Counted from the first letter of the stretch, positions 36,012 through 45,543 are shown. The stretch is DNA of 64,000 nucleotides from Cyanophora paradoxa (GCA_004431415.1 QPMI01000561.1:25075-89074); one strand, 5' to 3'. Translations and numbers: made by a program. The notes: generated by a model from the letters alone, not told the origin.

Positions 36012-37042
36012 ACGGTACCCCGAGCCGCGCGAAAGGGGGGGGGGGGGGGGGGGGCTACGTCGGGAGGAGACTCTCGACACCACCTACCTACTACTTCACC
36101 ATACCTAGTCCTCGAGAAACTTACCTGATCTACTCTTAGCCTCGCACACACTAGATATAGCCGCCCCGACCGACTCGCTGGGCCCCGCCCAAGCGAGCGC
36201 CTGCCTTGCCTCCCTCTCCCGCTCTGCCCTCCCGCTCGCTCTCTTGGCCCTGCCTCCCATTCACGACCTCGCCCGCGCTCCTCGCGCCTCGACAGGGAGG
36301 GAACGATGGATCGGAAGGCTTGGCGGAAGGCTTCGGCTGGTCGTTGCACCCACCAGATACCCCGGCCATCGTGCCAGGACCGTGGGTTGAAGGACCGCCG
36401 CGGAGGGGGGCTCGCAATTGCCCGCGGCGGGGTGCGGCGGCTGGTTCGAGGCTGGAAGCCCTGCTGACCGAGAAATCCGACCCTCCCCCTCCCCGCCACG
36501 GCCGGCGCCGACCTTCTCCGTCCCGCCCCACTTCTTCCCGCAACGTCCCCCTCGCCTCATTCCCCTCGGCCCCTCTACGCCGACGTGCTTCCACCCGCGC
36601 TTCGGCGAGCGGCCCCTCGACGCGGAGCCCGCCGCGCTAGCTGTAGTCGCGGCCGCGTCGAGAGTAGGCAGATTAGACCGCGGGTCCGTCCTGGCTTTCC
36701 TACCGTACAGTAGAACAGCCCGCGAGCTCCGGACGTCCCGACGGTCCCTAGGCAGGCAGCACTAGCAGTAGTAGTGTTTTAATTTACCTCCCTCTCGTAG
36801 ACCCTGGGTAGTCCTCTCGGTAGCCTAGTCCTAAGCTAGGCTAGATGTATAGGTAGTAGCTCTCCGCTCTGGGTTAGCTTTGCTTTAGTTTACGTCTCCT
36901 TGACTAGCTCCACCCTGTCCGATGGCTGATAGGTTCCCTACCCGGCGTAACCAGTAGGCTCATCTTTCGACTTGACACTTTACGGACTCCTCAGTTCTAT
37001 CATTAGCCGTATTGTCTCGGTGTGTGCGAATTCACTAATTAA
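36012..37042 (+). other. LINE 3' UTR
   Basis: About 1 kb after the ORF2 stop with no supportable gene. It contains a 20-base G tract at 36035-36054 and TAG-rich, pyrimidine-rich sequence (36,780-36,960). The element ends with aattcactaatta-type sequence directly at the right target-site duplication, without an A tail. Confidence 0.6.
36035..36054 (+). repeat. Poly-G tract, 20 bases
   Basis: Uninterrupted G run just after the LINE ORF2 stop codon. Confidence 0.95.
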
Positions 37043-37059
37043 ACTCCGTGTACTCCGTG
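37043..37059 (+). repeat. Target-site duplication, right copy
   Basis: Exact second copy of the 17-base word at 25466-25482. The host WD40 reading frame resumes immediately after it. Confidence 0.85.
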
Positions 37060-40000
37060 TGCTTCAACCACAACGCATCGGCCGTGCTCGCAGCGGGTCC
37101 CGACTCGGTCGCTCGCCTCTGGCGCATCAGCGACAGCTCAGTCCAAATGATGCTCAACCACACGCAATTCAGCGAAGTCCGGGCGGCCGCTATCTCGCCC
37201 GATGGCGCGTTGGCGGTGACAGGGACGATGTCCGCGGAGGTCTGCATCTGGTCCCTCGCGAACGGATCGAAGCTACGTTCGCTTTTCAACCACACCAATG
37301 CTGTTTTGTCAGCGGCATTCTCTACAAGCGATGTATTCGCTACGGCTTCTGCGGACGCAACTGTCGTTTTGTGGTCCGCCTCCACAGGATCCGTGCTTCG
37401 TGTGCTGAGGGGCCACACGGACTGGGTCTACGGCATCGCGTTCATACCGCGCTCTGCAATGCTCGTCAGTGTCGCGAACAAGTTGGACAACCAGCGGATT
37501 CGGGTCTGGTCGAAAGACACCGGCGCTCAGCTCGGAGCTGTCAACAAGCTGCAGCTGTCAGATTCCGAAGGCGCAATGTACTCGGTCGCCGCTTCAAAGG
37601 ATGGGTCGTTCTTTGTCACAAGCAGTGCGTAACAGCTTAAATTAGTGTTTCCAGTCGTGATGTGGTTGCCTTGCATCGGAAAAACTGACGACCCTGTGAG
37701 CGCAGGCGAGATGGGGAGGGTTCGTTTCTGGCACAGCTCGAATAAGTCAGAGATGACACAGGCTCGGCCGATCTCTACGCTCTCAGATCCCCTGTGGTCG
37801 GTCGCACTGTCTACAAACGCTTCGGCAAACAGCTCTTTCGTCGTTTCGGGAGCGGCGTCTGGGAATCTGAGCATCTGGAACCTGTCGCCACGTAAGGATC
37901 CCGTTTGACTTTTGACTTGCCCGCGTTTTTTTGAGGCGTCTGAGAGAGTCTCCGCGCTGCAGTGGCCCAGCTCGCTCCATCGCAGTCTTTCATCGACTGC
38001 GTCTCGTTTACTCTGCTCGAGGGAGAGCAGACGAATTGCACCTTCTTCCCCCGCACAGGCAATGGGGACCCACTGGAGGTTCAGTCGACAGCATTTAGTC
38101 TTCTCAGCACTAGCTCGGGCGCTGTGAGGGCGGTGTTTACGCCGGCGGAATGGCCAAGCCGCGTTTCAGCACTCCCTTTTTCCGTTCGATTTGCTCTGAA
38201 CAGCACGGTATCCACAACCAACAGTGCAAGTATTGCGCTGATCCAGGGCTCATCGGGCATCCTCCCGCAAGTCTCGACGTCCCTTGGTTCGGCTTCTGTG
38301 GTCCTCGCTCGGACATTCAATGTGCTTCCACAGATACGGGCCGAAGAGGGGTATGCCTCCAAGTATGCGTCTTGATTATTTTAACCAATTGCGTGCTCGA
38401 ATCAGGGCTTCTATGGTGTGCAGTCCGACCACACTGTATCTTTTGGTGCCCGCGACTTGCGTGTTTACGTCAGCCGTCAAGGTTTGTGTTTCGGCACTGC
38501 CTTGGTGCAGTAGATATTCCTGAACATCGCGGCAGATAAATGCGAGCGAGGTTGAGATGCTTTTCAAAATGCTCAGCAAGCCCGTTGTGAAGCCGCTTGT
38601 GGGATTTACTGCAAACGAGTCCGCGGCCGTCATTTTCGATGTGTCTCCCCTTTCTCCCCTCCTCGACCCCAGCTTCGCGATGGGCAACCCGGCGCTGACG
38701 CGGTTCTGGTTCAACATCACCGCGCGGCTGTCCGTCAACATCGACGAGCTCCTCGGCCTCCCGGACGGCATTGTCGATGTCGCTATTCCCATCTTCCGAT
38801 TCTGCGGCTGCACGGCCAACACGCTCGTGCCCTGGACCTCCGTCAACATAACGGTGAAGACAGGTCAGTCGCTGTCATTCAGGCAATCGATATCGTTTTG
38901 AAATCTGACTGAATTTGGTTACGCAGCCCGCTCCTTCCGACCGCCCGTCTCCGTCGTGTCGACGTCGGGCGCCCTCACCCTGCCGATCGTGAGCCTGCTT
39001 CTTGACGGGTCCCGGAGCTCTGGATCCCAGAGGCTCGTCGGCATGTCGTCCAGCTCACAGGCGACGGTTTCGGTCACGCCCGTTTTCGGCTGGACGAACA
39101 ACACCGCTACAAATTGCTCTTGGGCGGTGGTGCGCGTGCACCGATGCCGTTTATTGCGTATTTTGCACTGCGGCAAACGTCCTGTACATGTGTATTTTCC
39201 CTGAAATCGAGACCCGTGCACGCAGTCGCTGAGGTCTGCGCCGCAAACGCCACTGGAGCTTTCCAATGTGGACTCTACCGGCTTGCTGCGGGCGGCGAAC
39301 TGCTCGATCTTCTTGCTCCGGCCGAGGCTGGGTCTCTACGACGTCGCGCTGACTGTGACGGACTCCCGGGGCTTCGCAGCCGTCGCCCGCTCCAACTTCA
39401 CGGTCGCCCCTCCGCTGAGTGAGCACGCGCGCTACATCAGACGCACACGCACCGGAATCATAAATGCAAACGTGTACTGATCGTAAATTGATTATCGTTC
39501 CAGATACCACGATCTCGATCAGGCTAAGCACGGATTACGATGCGTTCGAGGCCAAGTACATGAACGGCTCCCTCATCTATCTGCAGGACGCACTTGTCAG
39601 AGCTTGCAACAGCACCTTTCAGAGGAGCCAGATCTACGACCTCTCCGTCTCCCGCGGGAGCGTCCTCATCCGGTTCAGGCTGCTGCGCCTCCCCTGGCCG
39701 CAGTACGCGCAGACGGACGCGGAGCTGCGGGCGATCGTTGCTGGCTTGCAGAAGCCAGAGGCGAGGGCGCTGATCAGCTCTGTCTTCGGCGGCGCGCCCG
39801 TCCTCGCGGTCAGCACGCTGGAGGACGAGCCGACCGCTGGTGCGTCGCTTGTTCCGCACGATCACCCAATTTGCAAGTGGATCGCTTGACCGCCCCGGGC
39901 CCCGTGCAGAGACCGGACAGGCGCTGCCGTACATCGCGAAAGCCACCTACTTGAACACGACCTCGACGCTCGTCGTTCTCGTGTCCAGCAACGCGCCGCT

Positions 40001-41787
40001 CCTTCGAAAGCGGTGGACGCAGCTCACCGGCCCCGTGAACCTCTCCGCCGAGCTCGCCGCCTCGGAGTCGAAGCAGAGCGCCTTCGACGCTTCCGTCACG
40101 TTCCCCTACGCGCTCGCCTTCGGCGCCTACTCGTTCGTGCTTTCCGTGTACGACACGTTCAACGTCGAGACGGTCCTCCGCTTCTCGATTACGCTCAGTC
40201 CCGACGCCCCGCCGGCCGTTGTGGTGGAGCCTCCAGTTGCTGCAGGTACAAGACAGTTGGCGCCTTTCTCTAACTGCGCCGTTATGGCAATCGCTAATTT
40301 CGTGGAGCAGAAGACAACAGCGCTGCCGCTCTCGGCAAAGCGATCGGGGCGGCAATGACAGCGGCGGCGGCATTCGCCGCCGGGTCCTCCGCCGCCAATC
40401 CTCCAGATGCATCGGCCGGTGCGAGTGCTCTGAATTTCCAAGCCGCGCAGTGCCGTTCCGAGGGCATGCAAGAGAATGACTCCCGAGCTCCTGCTACTAC
40501 AACTGCAGGCGCAGATGCGGGCGGGGACATGGGCGGAGACGGCGGTGGCGGGGAGGGGGACGGCGGCGGGGAGGGGGACGGCGGCGGAGAGGGGGAGGCC
40601 GACGATGCTGGTGGCGAAGAGGCGGTGCGGATTTTCGGTCGAATACCTTTTTTTTCATGGTTTGATTCGTTTTCGCGGTTCTCAATGATGCGGGCGCAGG
40701 AGGCGCCGGGGGATGAGGAGGAAGATGCGCCCGGTGACGAGGAGGAAGAAGCGCCCGGGGACGAGGAAGAGCAGGAGACAGAGGCGTTTGACGAGGCAGC
40801 GGATGCCGAGGGCGAGGACGCGCGAAGGGAGAGGCGGGAGCGATCGGACAGCCTGGCCCCGAGCATCGGATTTGGCGACGCCGGCGCCGACGCCTCTGCA
40901 AGTGCGGGGCCGGCGGCAGGGCCAGGGTTCGGGTCGGCAGTGTCAGGGATGGCGGCCGGCGCTGCGGCGCTCTCGGCGGTGACGTACGCTCTGCCGGACG
41001 GCTCGCGGCGCCGGAGGCGGAGCTCCCTCGCAAGCGCGTCTGGCATCCCGCCGCGCGCTCGCCGCCGCTCGAGCGTGCAGTCGCAAGAGTCCGACATTAG
41101 CGCTGCCGCCACCGCTGCAGCCAAGGCCTCGGTTGCCTCGGCATCGGCGTCCAAGGTACCCGAAACGGGCGGGACACTTGTCGTATCAGGGACGGCAGCG
41201 GGCGCAGGAGTCCCCTCAGCGCTAGCATCAACATCGGTCGCACCGGACGGCTCGCGCCAGACGATTCGACGGAGCTCTCTTGCGGGTGCTTCGGGCATCC
41301 CTCCTCAAGCTCGTCGCCAATCGCGGGTTCAGTTCCAAGAGGAGACCGCCGCCGCCACAGCTGCAGCCGCAGCAGCGGCCGCCAGCGGCGAACCCGAGTT
41401 TGGGACAACAACGTCAACCGGTCCCGGCGCTGGTGCAGCAGCGCCGGGGATGGCGTCAGGCGCTGCGGCGCTATCGGCGACAGCACACTTGCTTCCCGAT
41501 GGCTCGCGCCGGAATGCGCGACGCCGCTCCCTCACGAGCGCGTCGGGCATCCCCCCGCGCCGACGCTCGAGCGTCCAGTCGCAATCATCCGCCGCCGGTT
41601 CTGCCACCAATCCTCCGCCAACGAGAAGCGCTCGCGGTCGACTTTCCAGCGCCGGCAAGAGCGCCGAAGGCACGGAGCTGGCAGCCCGCGCGGGAGACGT
41701 CCATGTAACGGTCGTGAATCTACAATTGACCGACGACGTGCGAGGTAAACATCTTGAACGCATTCTCAGAGTCTCAGCGCACGGGCG
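37060..41787 (+). CDS. WD40/REJ-like surface protein, 3' part, cut by the virus
   Basis: Continues the gene begun at 25119. WD40 repeats (SVARLWRIS, EVCIWSLANGSK, ATVVLWSASTGSVLRVLRGH with TDWVYGIAF, IRVWSKDTGAQLG, RVRFWHSS, NLSIWNLSP) run to about 37,890. After introns (GTGCGT near 37,625; GTAAGG near 37,891) come Asn-glycosylation-rich, beta-rich exons resembling REJ/PKD ectodomains (VSLLLDGSRSSGS; GLYDVALTVTDSRGFAAVAR; FGAYSFVLSVYDTFN). The exon from about 40,313 is Ala/Ser/Arg-rich and contains acidic repeats (EEAPGDEEE) and three copies of a PDGSR...SL..ASGIPP...R unit. A possible donor GTAAAC lies at 41745; the viral junction follows at 41788, so the true C-terminus is missing. REJ/PKD assignment is moderate; WD40 is strong. 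Confidence 0.65.
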
Positions 41788-41860
41788 ACACATATGAATA
41801 TTCATATTTTAATCCCTCGGCGTTCCGCCTCAGGATTAAAATATGAATATTCATATGTGT
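41788..41860. repeat. Perfect 28-bp inverted repeat at host/virus junction
   Basis: Arms at 41788-41815 and 41833-41860 are exact reverse complements, separated by a 17-base GC-richer loop (41816-41832). Each arm itself contains an 18-base palindrome, CATATGAATATTCATATG. It stands exactly where GC-rich host exon or intron sequence gives way to AT-rich viral sequence, so it is a candidate virus end or integration-junction structure. Confidence 0.9.
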
Positions 41861-42386
41861 GATTCGATGTTATATCAATAAAATCGATTAATTTATTTGA
41901 ATTTTCACATGAATTTTCATATTTTTATATGCATTTCAATTAATTTAATCGATGTTATATCGATAAACTCGATTAATCGATATTGTATCTTAATTGTAGT
42001 TAATCGGAATTATATGAATAACTTCGATTGATCTTAATTGAATCCTAAATGAATCTAATCGGAATTATATCAATAAATTCGATTAAATCATGTTCTTTTC
42101 CGATTAAATCAATTAAATATTTAAATTTGTTACCATAAGTGGTCTAAGTTGACTCACTTTTCATTAACATTTTGAACTCTTAGTCTCCTTGAATTTCTTA
42201 ATATGACTCAACTTAGTCAACTTAGTCAACTTTGTTACCATAATCAATCAGGGTGGACTCACTTTTAGATCAACTTTGAAATTTCAAGCAAAATCAACTT
42301 GGATTTCAAAAGTGGATCTTCTAAGTGGACTCAATATGTTCACTTTGTGATACATGTTAGCTCAAATCCTTACTGTTTATGGTCAG
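41861..42386. repeat. AT-rich viral end region with spaced repeats
   Basis: No gene. Four diverged copies of a unit of about 27 bases (TCGATGTTATAT..ATAAA..CGATTA and variants) start at 41864, 41949, 42004 and 42059, with spacing 85, 55 and 55. Further right, words related to TTGACTAAG/CTTAGTCAA recur (near 42,145, 42,200-42,225 and 42,255). It may be a terminal or subterminal replication region. Confidence 0.55.
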
Positions 42387-42496
42387 GGTTGACTAAGTGG
42401 GGGGAGTTGACACATTTTTTGAAATCCTTTTTAGAAAACTTTAGGTCCCAAATATTTCCTGTGAAATTTGAGTCAACTCAACCCACTTAGTCAACC
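42387..42496. repeat. 25-base-arm hairpin, copy A
   Basis: Arm 42387-42411 pairs with 42472-42496 (23 of 25 complementary) around a 60-base loop. The left arm is identical, base for base, to 62491-62515. It lies in gene-free DNA after the last minus-strand gene. Confidence 0.75.
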
Positions 42497-42817
42497 CTTG
42501 CATTGAATTCGTAACAAAATCCATATACTTTTACTACTTTTACGATTAATATGAGTCAACCTTGAGTCCACTTAAATATAAATATAATATAATAGGGGGA
42601 ATCAAGGGGAATGTTGAGTTTTACTGTAATGAAATCGAACATTATTCCAATTACTTACAATAGAATTCTATCGTAAAAAATGTCCGGAATCCGGAAAATA
42701 ATCATTGTATAAAGCTACTGTAGTGAAAGGATATATTATATCTTTTTGTTACAGTAGCTTATCAATGTTATTGTTAGAAAACAAAGGAATCGTTTAGAAA
42801 TTCATTATAGAAACCCA
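42497..42817. other. AT-rich gap before speD
   Basis: About 320 bases of low-complexity AT-rich sequence. It includes a short palindromic pair, AAGCTACTGTAGTGAAAGGA and its near-complement GTTACAGTAGCTT (42,712-42,762), which could form a terminator hairpin downstream of the minus-strand speD-like gene. No reading frame is supported. Confidence 0.4.
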
Positions 42818-43216
42818 TCAAAACGGGAATCTATCATGTTTATGTCTCTCAGTCTTCTCAAATGTTAAGAAATTCATTGTTTTATCGATCTCATCTGCTA
42901 CTGATTGTGTTTTATGCTGAGCTTCTTTACCACAACTGAATATATCAATTGCTAACATGCCTTCATTGGAATAACAATGAGCTGTGCAATGGCTTTCATC
43001 TAATAGCAGAACCAATGCAAAACCAGGAGGTGATAGTTTGCCATCAAATATCTCACAGTGTTTATGAACAATCCTAATACCTTGTCTCAATATTGCTTGT
43101 TCAAGGGTTCTCATAATCCAATTACCAAGAAAGCTAACATGCTCATAGCCTGTTGCTATAGCTGTTTTAGCCTTGTAATCAAGCATTACATGAAAGCCTC
43201 TGTATTTAGTCTCCAT
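42818..43216 (-). CDS. speD: S-adenosylmethionine decarboxylase, SpeD type
   Basis: Converts S-adenosylmethionine to decarboxylated SAM, the aminopropyl donor for spermidine synthesis. The enzyme self-cleaves to make a pyruvoyl group. The 132-residue length equals that of short bacterial/archaeal SpeD. The core reads LLLDESHCTAHCYSNEGMLA followed by IDIFSCG. Ser75 (cleavage and pyruvoyl residue), His80 (+5) and Cys95 (+20) have the same spacing as the catalytic Ser63/His68/Cys83 of the Thermotoga enzyme as I know it. ESH, ID.F.CG and the preceding beta strands are conserved. It is uninterrupted and intron-free, and lies at the left end of the virus on the same strand as the fibre genes. speD is known in cyanophages; I know of none in a PLV, but cannot check. 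Likely active, by inference from the residues. Confidence 0.8.
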   Translation of the reverse strand: METKYRGFHVMLDYKAKTAIATGYEHVSFLGNWIMRTLEQAILRQGIRIVHKHCEIFDGKLSPPGFALVLLLDESHCTAHCYSNEGMLAIDIFSCGKEAQHKTQSVADEIDKTMNFLTFEKTERHKHDRFPF

Positions 43217-43245
43217 TAAGAATACCTTAGAAAAATTAATTAATC

Positions 43246-43518
43246 CTAATCGAACCTAATGCAAATATCCCTGTACTCTACTTTGATTGATGAAGTAGCC
43301 CTTTTCCTGTAAGCCTGAGAATGCTTTTTGTTGCATTCCCTACAACCTGATCCCTTCACATGATTAAAGGGATATGTAAGGATCACCTTGTTACACTGCA
43401 AACATCTAACAGATACTTTCTCTTGAGCTTTGATGTAATGTGTCTCACTGTAATCGAATTTATCTTTACCATGAACTGTCATAGCAGCATCAATAAACTT
43501 TTTTGTTTTACTATCCAT
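43246..43518 (-). CDS. Small zinc-ribbon protein, DUF723-like
   Basis: 90 residues. The pattern F..A...HG..KFDYS...Y.....KV...C..C......P..H..G.GC..C matches the zinc-binding repeat often found in viral and phage endonuclease-associated proteins (DUF723-like). Zinc ligands are Cys39, Cys42, Cys59 and Cys62. The C-terminus is basic. No nuclease domain is attached, so it may be a DNA-binding accessory or a remnant of a homing-type nuclease. It sits 3 bases from the next upstream gene's stop codon, so it is probably co-transcribed. Confidence 0.6.
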   Translation of the reverse strand: MDSKTKKFIDAAMTVHGKDKFDYSETHYIKAQEKVSVRCLQCNKVILTYPFNHVKGSGCRECNKKHSQAYRKRATSSIKVEYRDICIRFD

Positions 43519-43521
43519 ACT

Positions 43522-44373
43522 CTATATATAACCAATATTCTTATGGAGCAGTATCCTGCCCAAAAATGGGGAAATATCGATTTGTCCATAGTATTCAGCA
43601 TAGGTATTCTGCTTTGCAATAAAATCGGTTCTCTCAGCATATAATACACACTTGTAGATACCAAACTTGGTGGCTCTAACCAGAAACTGATAATCTTCCA
43701 AACCAAAATTGACTCCATGATAAGCAATTCCGAAATTATCATATGGGGTGATCACAACAGCAAAATTAGGAGTTCCACCCTCTACTTGACAAAGAGCATA
43801 AACATCTGGTGGGATATCCACAACTACCTTGTAGTGGTCACCAATTTCAACAAGAGAGTCTACTACTGCTGTTTGTTCATTTACAACAATGGGGAATATT
43901 TTTATTATATAGGGAGCATTCATGCTGGGGACATAGGTTCGAATTCTTGTGTTGGGATCAATGGGATTGGGTTGATCATTCACAAATAAAGGCGCTCCAA
44001 CAGCCCCACCAACCCTAAGACCATCCCCAATATATGCTCCCCCCGATTTGCAGTTAATAGCTCCCGACCTAGATTCAAAAGAATAAGTAGACAGAGGATC
44101 TCCATAGCTATCTGGGTCTCCATAATGAGCAGAAAAGTTTGCATTTGTGACAAGTAGCTTAGTTGTCTTAACTATTCCATTATTTTTATCACATCTGAGT
44201 TCCTGTAATCTCAGTTTGTGGGTGGAACCAAAGGTGTTCATTGTAGGTTGGACCTCTGTGGATTGGAGACCCTCTACATCATCAAAGGTAGCATGCTGTA
44301 AAACATGGTTTGCTGGGGCAGCTAATGATAGCTGTGGTGTAATAATTCGTTCAAGTGGGGGTTGCTCAGCCAT
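43522..44373 (-). CDS. Virion fibre/head family protein, paralogue 1
   Basis: 283 residues. The N-terminal module contains LQELRCDKNNGIVKTTKLLV followed by TNANF and CKSGGAYIGDGLRVGG, shared with the three neighbours. The C-terminal half is a different beta-rich domain (IPPDVYALCQVEGG, VVITPYDNFGIAYHGVNFG) ending DISPFLGRILLHKNIGYI. A shared shaft with variable tips is typical of attachment proteins; this is inference from architecture. An AATAAAG-like motif lies upstream. Confidence 0.6.
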   Translation of the reverse strand: MAEQPPLERIITPQLSLAAPANHVLQHATFDDVEGLQSTEVQPTMNTFGSTHKLRLQELRCDKNNGIVKTTKLLVTNANFSAHYGDPDSYGDPLSTYSFESRSGAINCKSGGAYIGDGLRVGGAVGAPLFVNDQPNPIDPNTRIRTYVPSMNAPYIIKIFPIVVNEQTAVVDSLVEIGDHYKVVVDIPPDVYALCQVEGGTPNFAVVITPYDNFGIAYHGVNFGLEDYQFLVRATKFGIYKCVLYAERTDFIAKQNTYAEYYGQIDISPFLGRILLHKNIGYI

Positions 44374-44395
44374 TTTACATTAAAGGGATATATCT

Positions 44396-45241
44396 TTATG
44401 GGGTTGGGTCATCAATTACATCTGGCTCCATGTAAAACCCTGTAACTGAAAGAGTATCAGGAGTTACACCTCTAAGAGCTGATACAGCGGCTATATCTGT
44501 TCTCAAACCGATAAGAGTTATAGTATATAACCCAATATCTGTAACAAACAAGTCAAAGGTGAAATTATTATTATAAACACAGTAGCCATAACCGAAATGA
44601 TTATATCCCTGAACATTGAAATAGTATTTATGACCTACTTGATTGTTGTTGGCTCTACAAAGGGAAAGCATTGCAGATGGAATCGCAAGACCTCTCAGTA
44701 CTCTTTTGGTTCCTTCAATTAATTCCGAGTTTTCAAGAGTAACAGTATATCCAATGTAAAATTGAATTAATGGCTGCTGTGCAACAGGAGTATATAATCG
44801 AATTCGTTGGGGGTCTTCTACATTTTGCTCTAGAGTATCTGGGACATCATTATACGAAATTGAGGATGAAAGCTGACCTGAAATTCGACAGCCACCCCCA
44901 ATAAATGCTCCTCCTGATCTCACAGTAACAGCAGCAGAATTCTTATCGAAATCAAGGGCTTTCAGATCAACACTGTAAGCATCAGGACCTCCATTGGTAG
45001 GCTGGAAAAAGTTAGCATTTGTGACAAGAAGTCGAGTTGTTTTAACCACACCAGAATTCTTATCAGCTCTCAGCTCTTTAACTCGAATAATCGAATTTTT
45101 ATCAAAGGAGTTGCCATTGGAATTGGGTCTCTCTGTGGATTCTAAACCACGAACCTCATCATTTACTTCATGCTGGCGAAAATGCATTGCAGGGGATCCA
45201 AGGGAATATATAGGCAGTTGAACTCGATTATATTCACCCAT
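44396..45241 (-). CDS. Virion fibre/head family protein, paralogue 2
   Basis: The likely start is the Met at 45241 (MGEYNRVQLP), because it aligns with paralogue 1 and follows a TAGTAAAAG motif; an upstream Met at 45280 would add 13 hydrophobic residues. The shared module reads VKELRADKNSGVVKTTRLLV followed by TNANF and VRSGGAYIGGGCRISG. The C-terminal region parallels paralogue 1 (IPSAMLSLCRANNN, VQGYNHFGYGYCVYNNN), so these two are the closest pair in the set, probably a tandem duplication with divergence. Confidence 0.6.
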   Translation of the reverse strand: MGEYNRVQLPIYSLGSPAMHFRQHEVNDEVRGLESTERPNSNGNSFDKNSIIRVKELRADKNSGVVKTTRLLVTNANFFQPTNGGPDAYSVDLKALDFDKNSAAVTVRSGGAFIGGGCRISGQLSSSISYNDVPDTLEQNVEDPQRIRLYTPVAQQPLIQFYIGYTVTLENSELIEGTKRVLRGLAIPSAMLSLCRANNNQVGHKYYFNVQGYNHFGYGYCVYNNNFTFDLFVTDIGLYTITLIGLRTDIAAVSALRGVTPDTLSVTGFYMEPDVIDDPTP

Positions 45242-45276
45242 TGCTTCTTTTACTAAGAAGGAAAGAAAAATAATGT

Positions 45277-45543
45277 TCATTGTTCTTCTGTGACATAATT
45301 ATATTCGATACCTTTCTTTACAGTTCCCCTTTGGAATGCCTGTAAAACGATGGCTTCCTTTGAGGTTGGTATTTGAATTCCTGATGCAATGCAAGACTGG
45401 ATCTCTTTCTGAACAATATCATCAATTGCAATTCTTGCCCTGTTATGAACCACATTATCAATCCAATCCTGAACAGAAGCTGCACAGAATTCCATTCCCA
45501 GCTTCTCAGTATCTGAGAGAACTACTTGGTAGATATTCGACAT
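45277..45543 (-). CDS. Small phage-type protein of the fibre cluster
   Basis: 88 residues if started at the Met at 45543, which follows a TTTATAAAG motif. It contains CAASVQDWIDNVVHNRARIA followed by IDDIVQKEI. The pattern W(I)..AVH.RARIAIDEIV..E resembles small proteins found next to tail-fibre genes in phages, whose role I cannot name with confidence. Its position inside the fibre cluster supports a structural or assembly role. Confidence 0.5.
   Translation of the reverse strand: MSNIYQVVLSDTEKLGMEFCAASVQDWIDNVVHNRARIAIDDIVQKEIQSCIASGIQIPTSKEAIVLQAFQRGTVKKGIEYNYVTEEQ

Larger units (their letters stand above)
25483..37042 (+). mobile_element. Non-LTR retrotransposon (LINE) with EN, RT and RNase H
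   Basis: An insertion of about 11,560 bases in the same orientation as the host gene, bounded by a 17-base target-site duplication and lacking terminal repeats. It carries an ORF1-like region, a middle frame, and an ORF2 with an apurinic-type endonuclease (TFNVRG, ALQEL, GDWNS), reverse transcriptase (YADDT) and an RNase H domain (TDGS, KAELQA, HVDNMN). A long 3' UTR follows. EN-RT-RNase H order places it with LINEs of the broad I/Tad-like kind, but clade assignment needs a tree. Coding frames are broken many times. The one break I examined closely (G run at 31993-31996) is a one-base homopolymer shortfall. No poly(A) tail is seen at the 3' junction. Confidence 0.9.

Noticed and set aside
25483-37042. 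LTR retrotransposon
   Set aside because: No long terminal repeats, no gag-protease-integrase. The endonuclease-RT-RNase H order and long target duplication fit a LINE.
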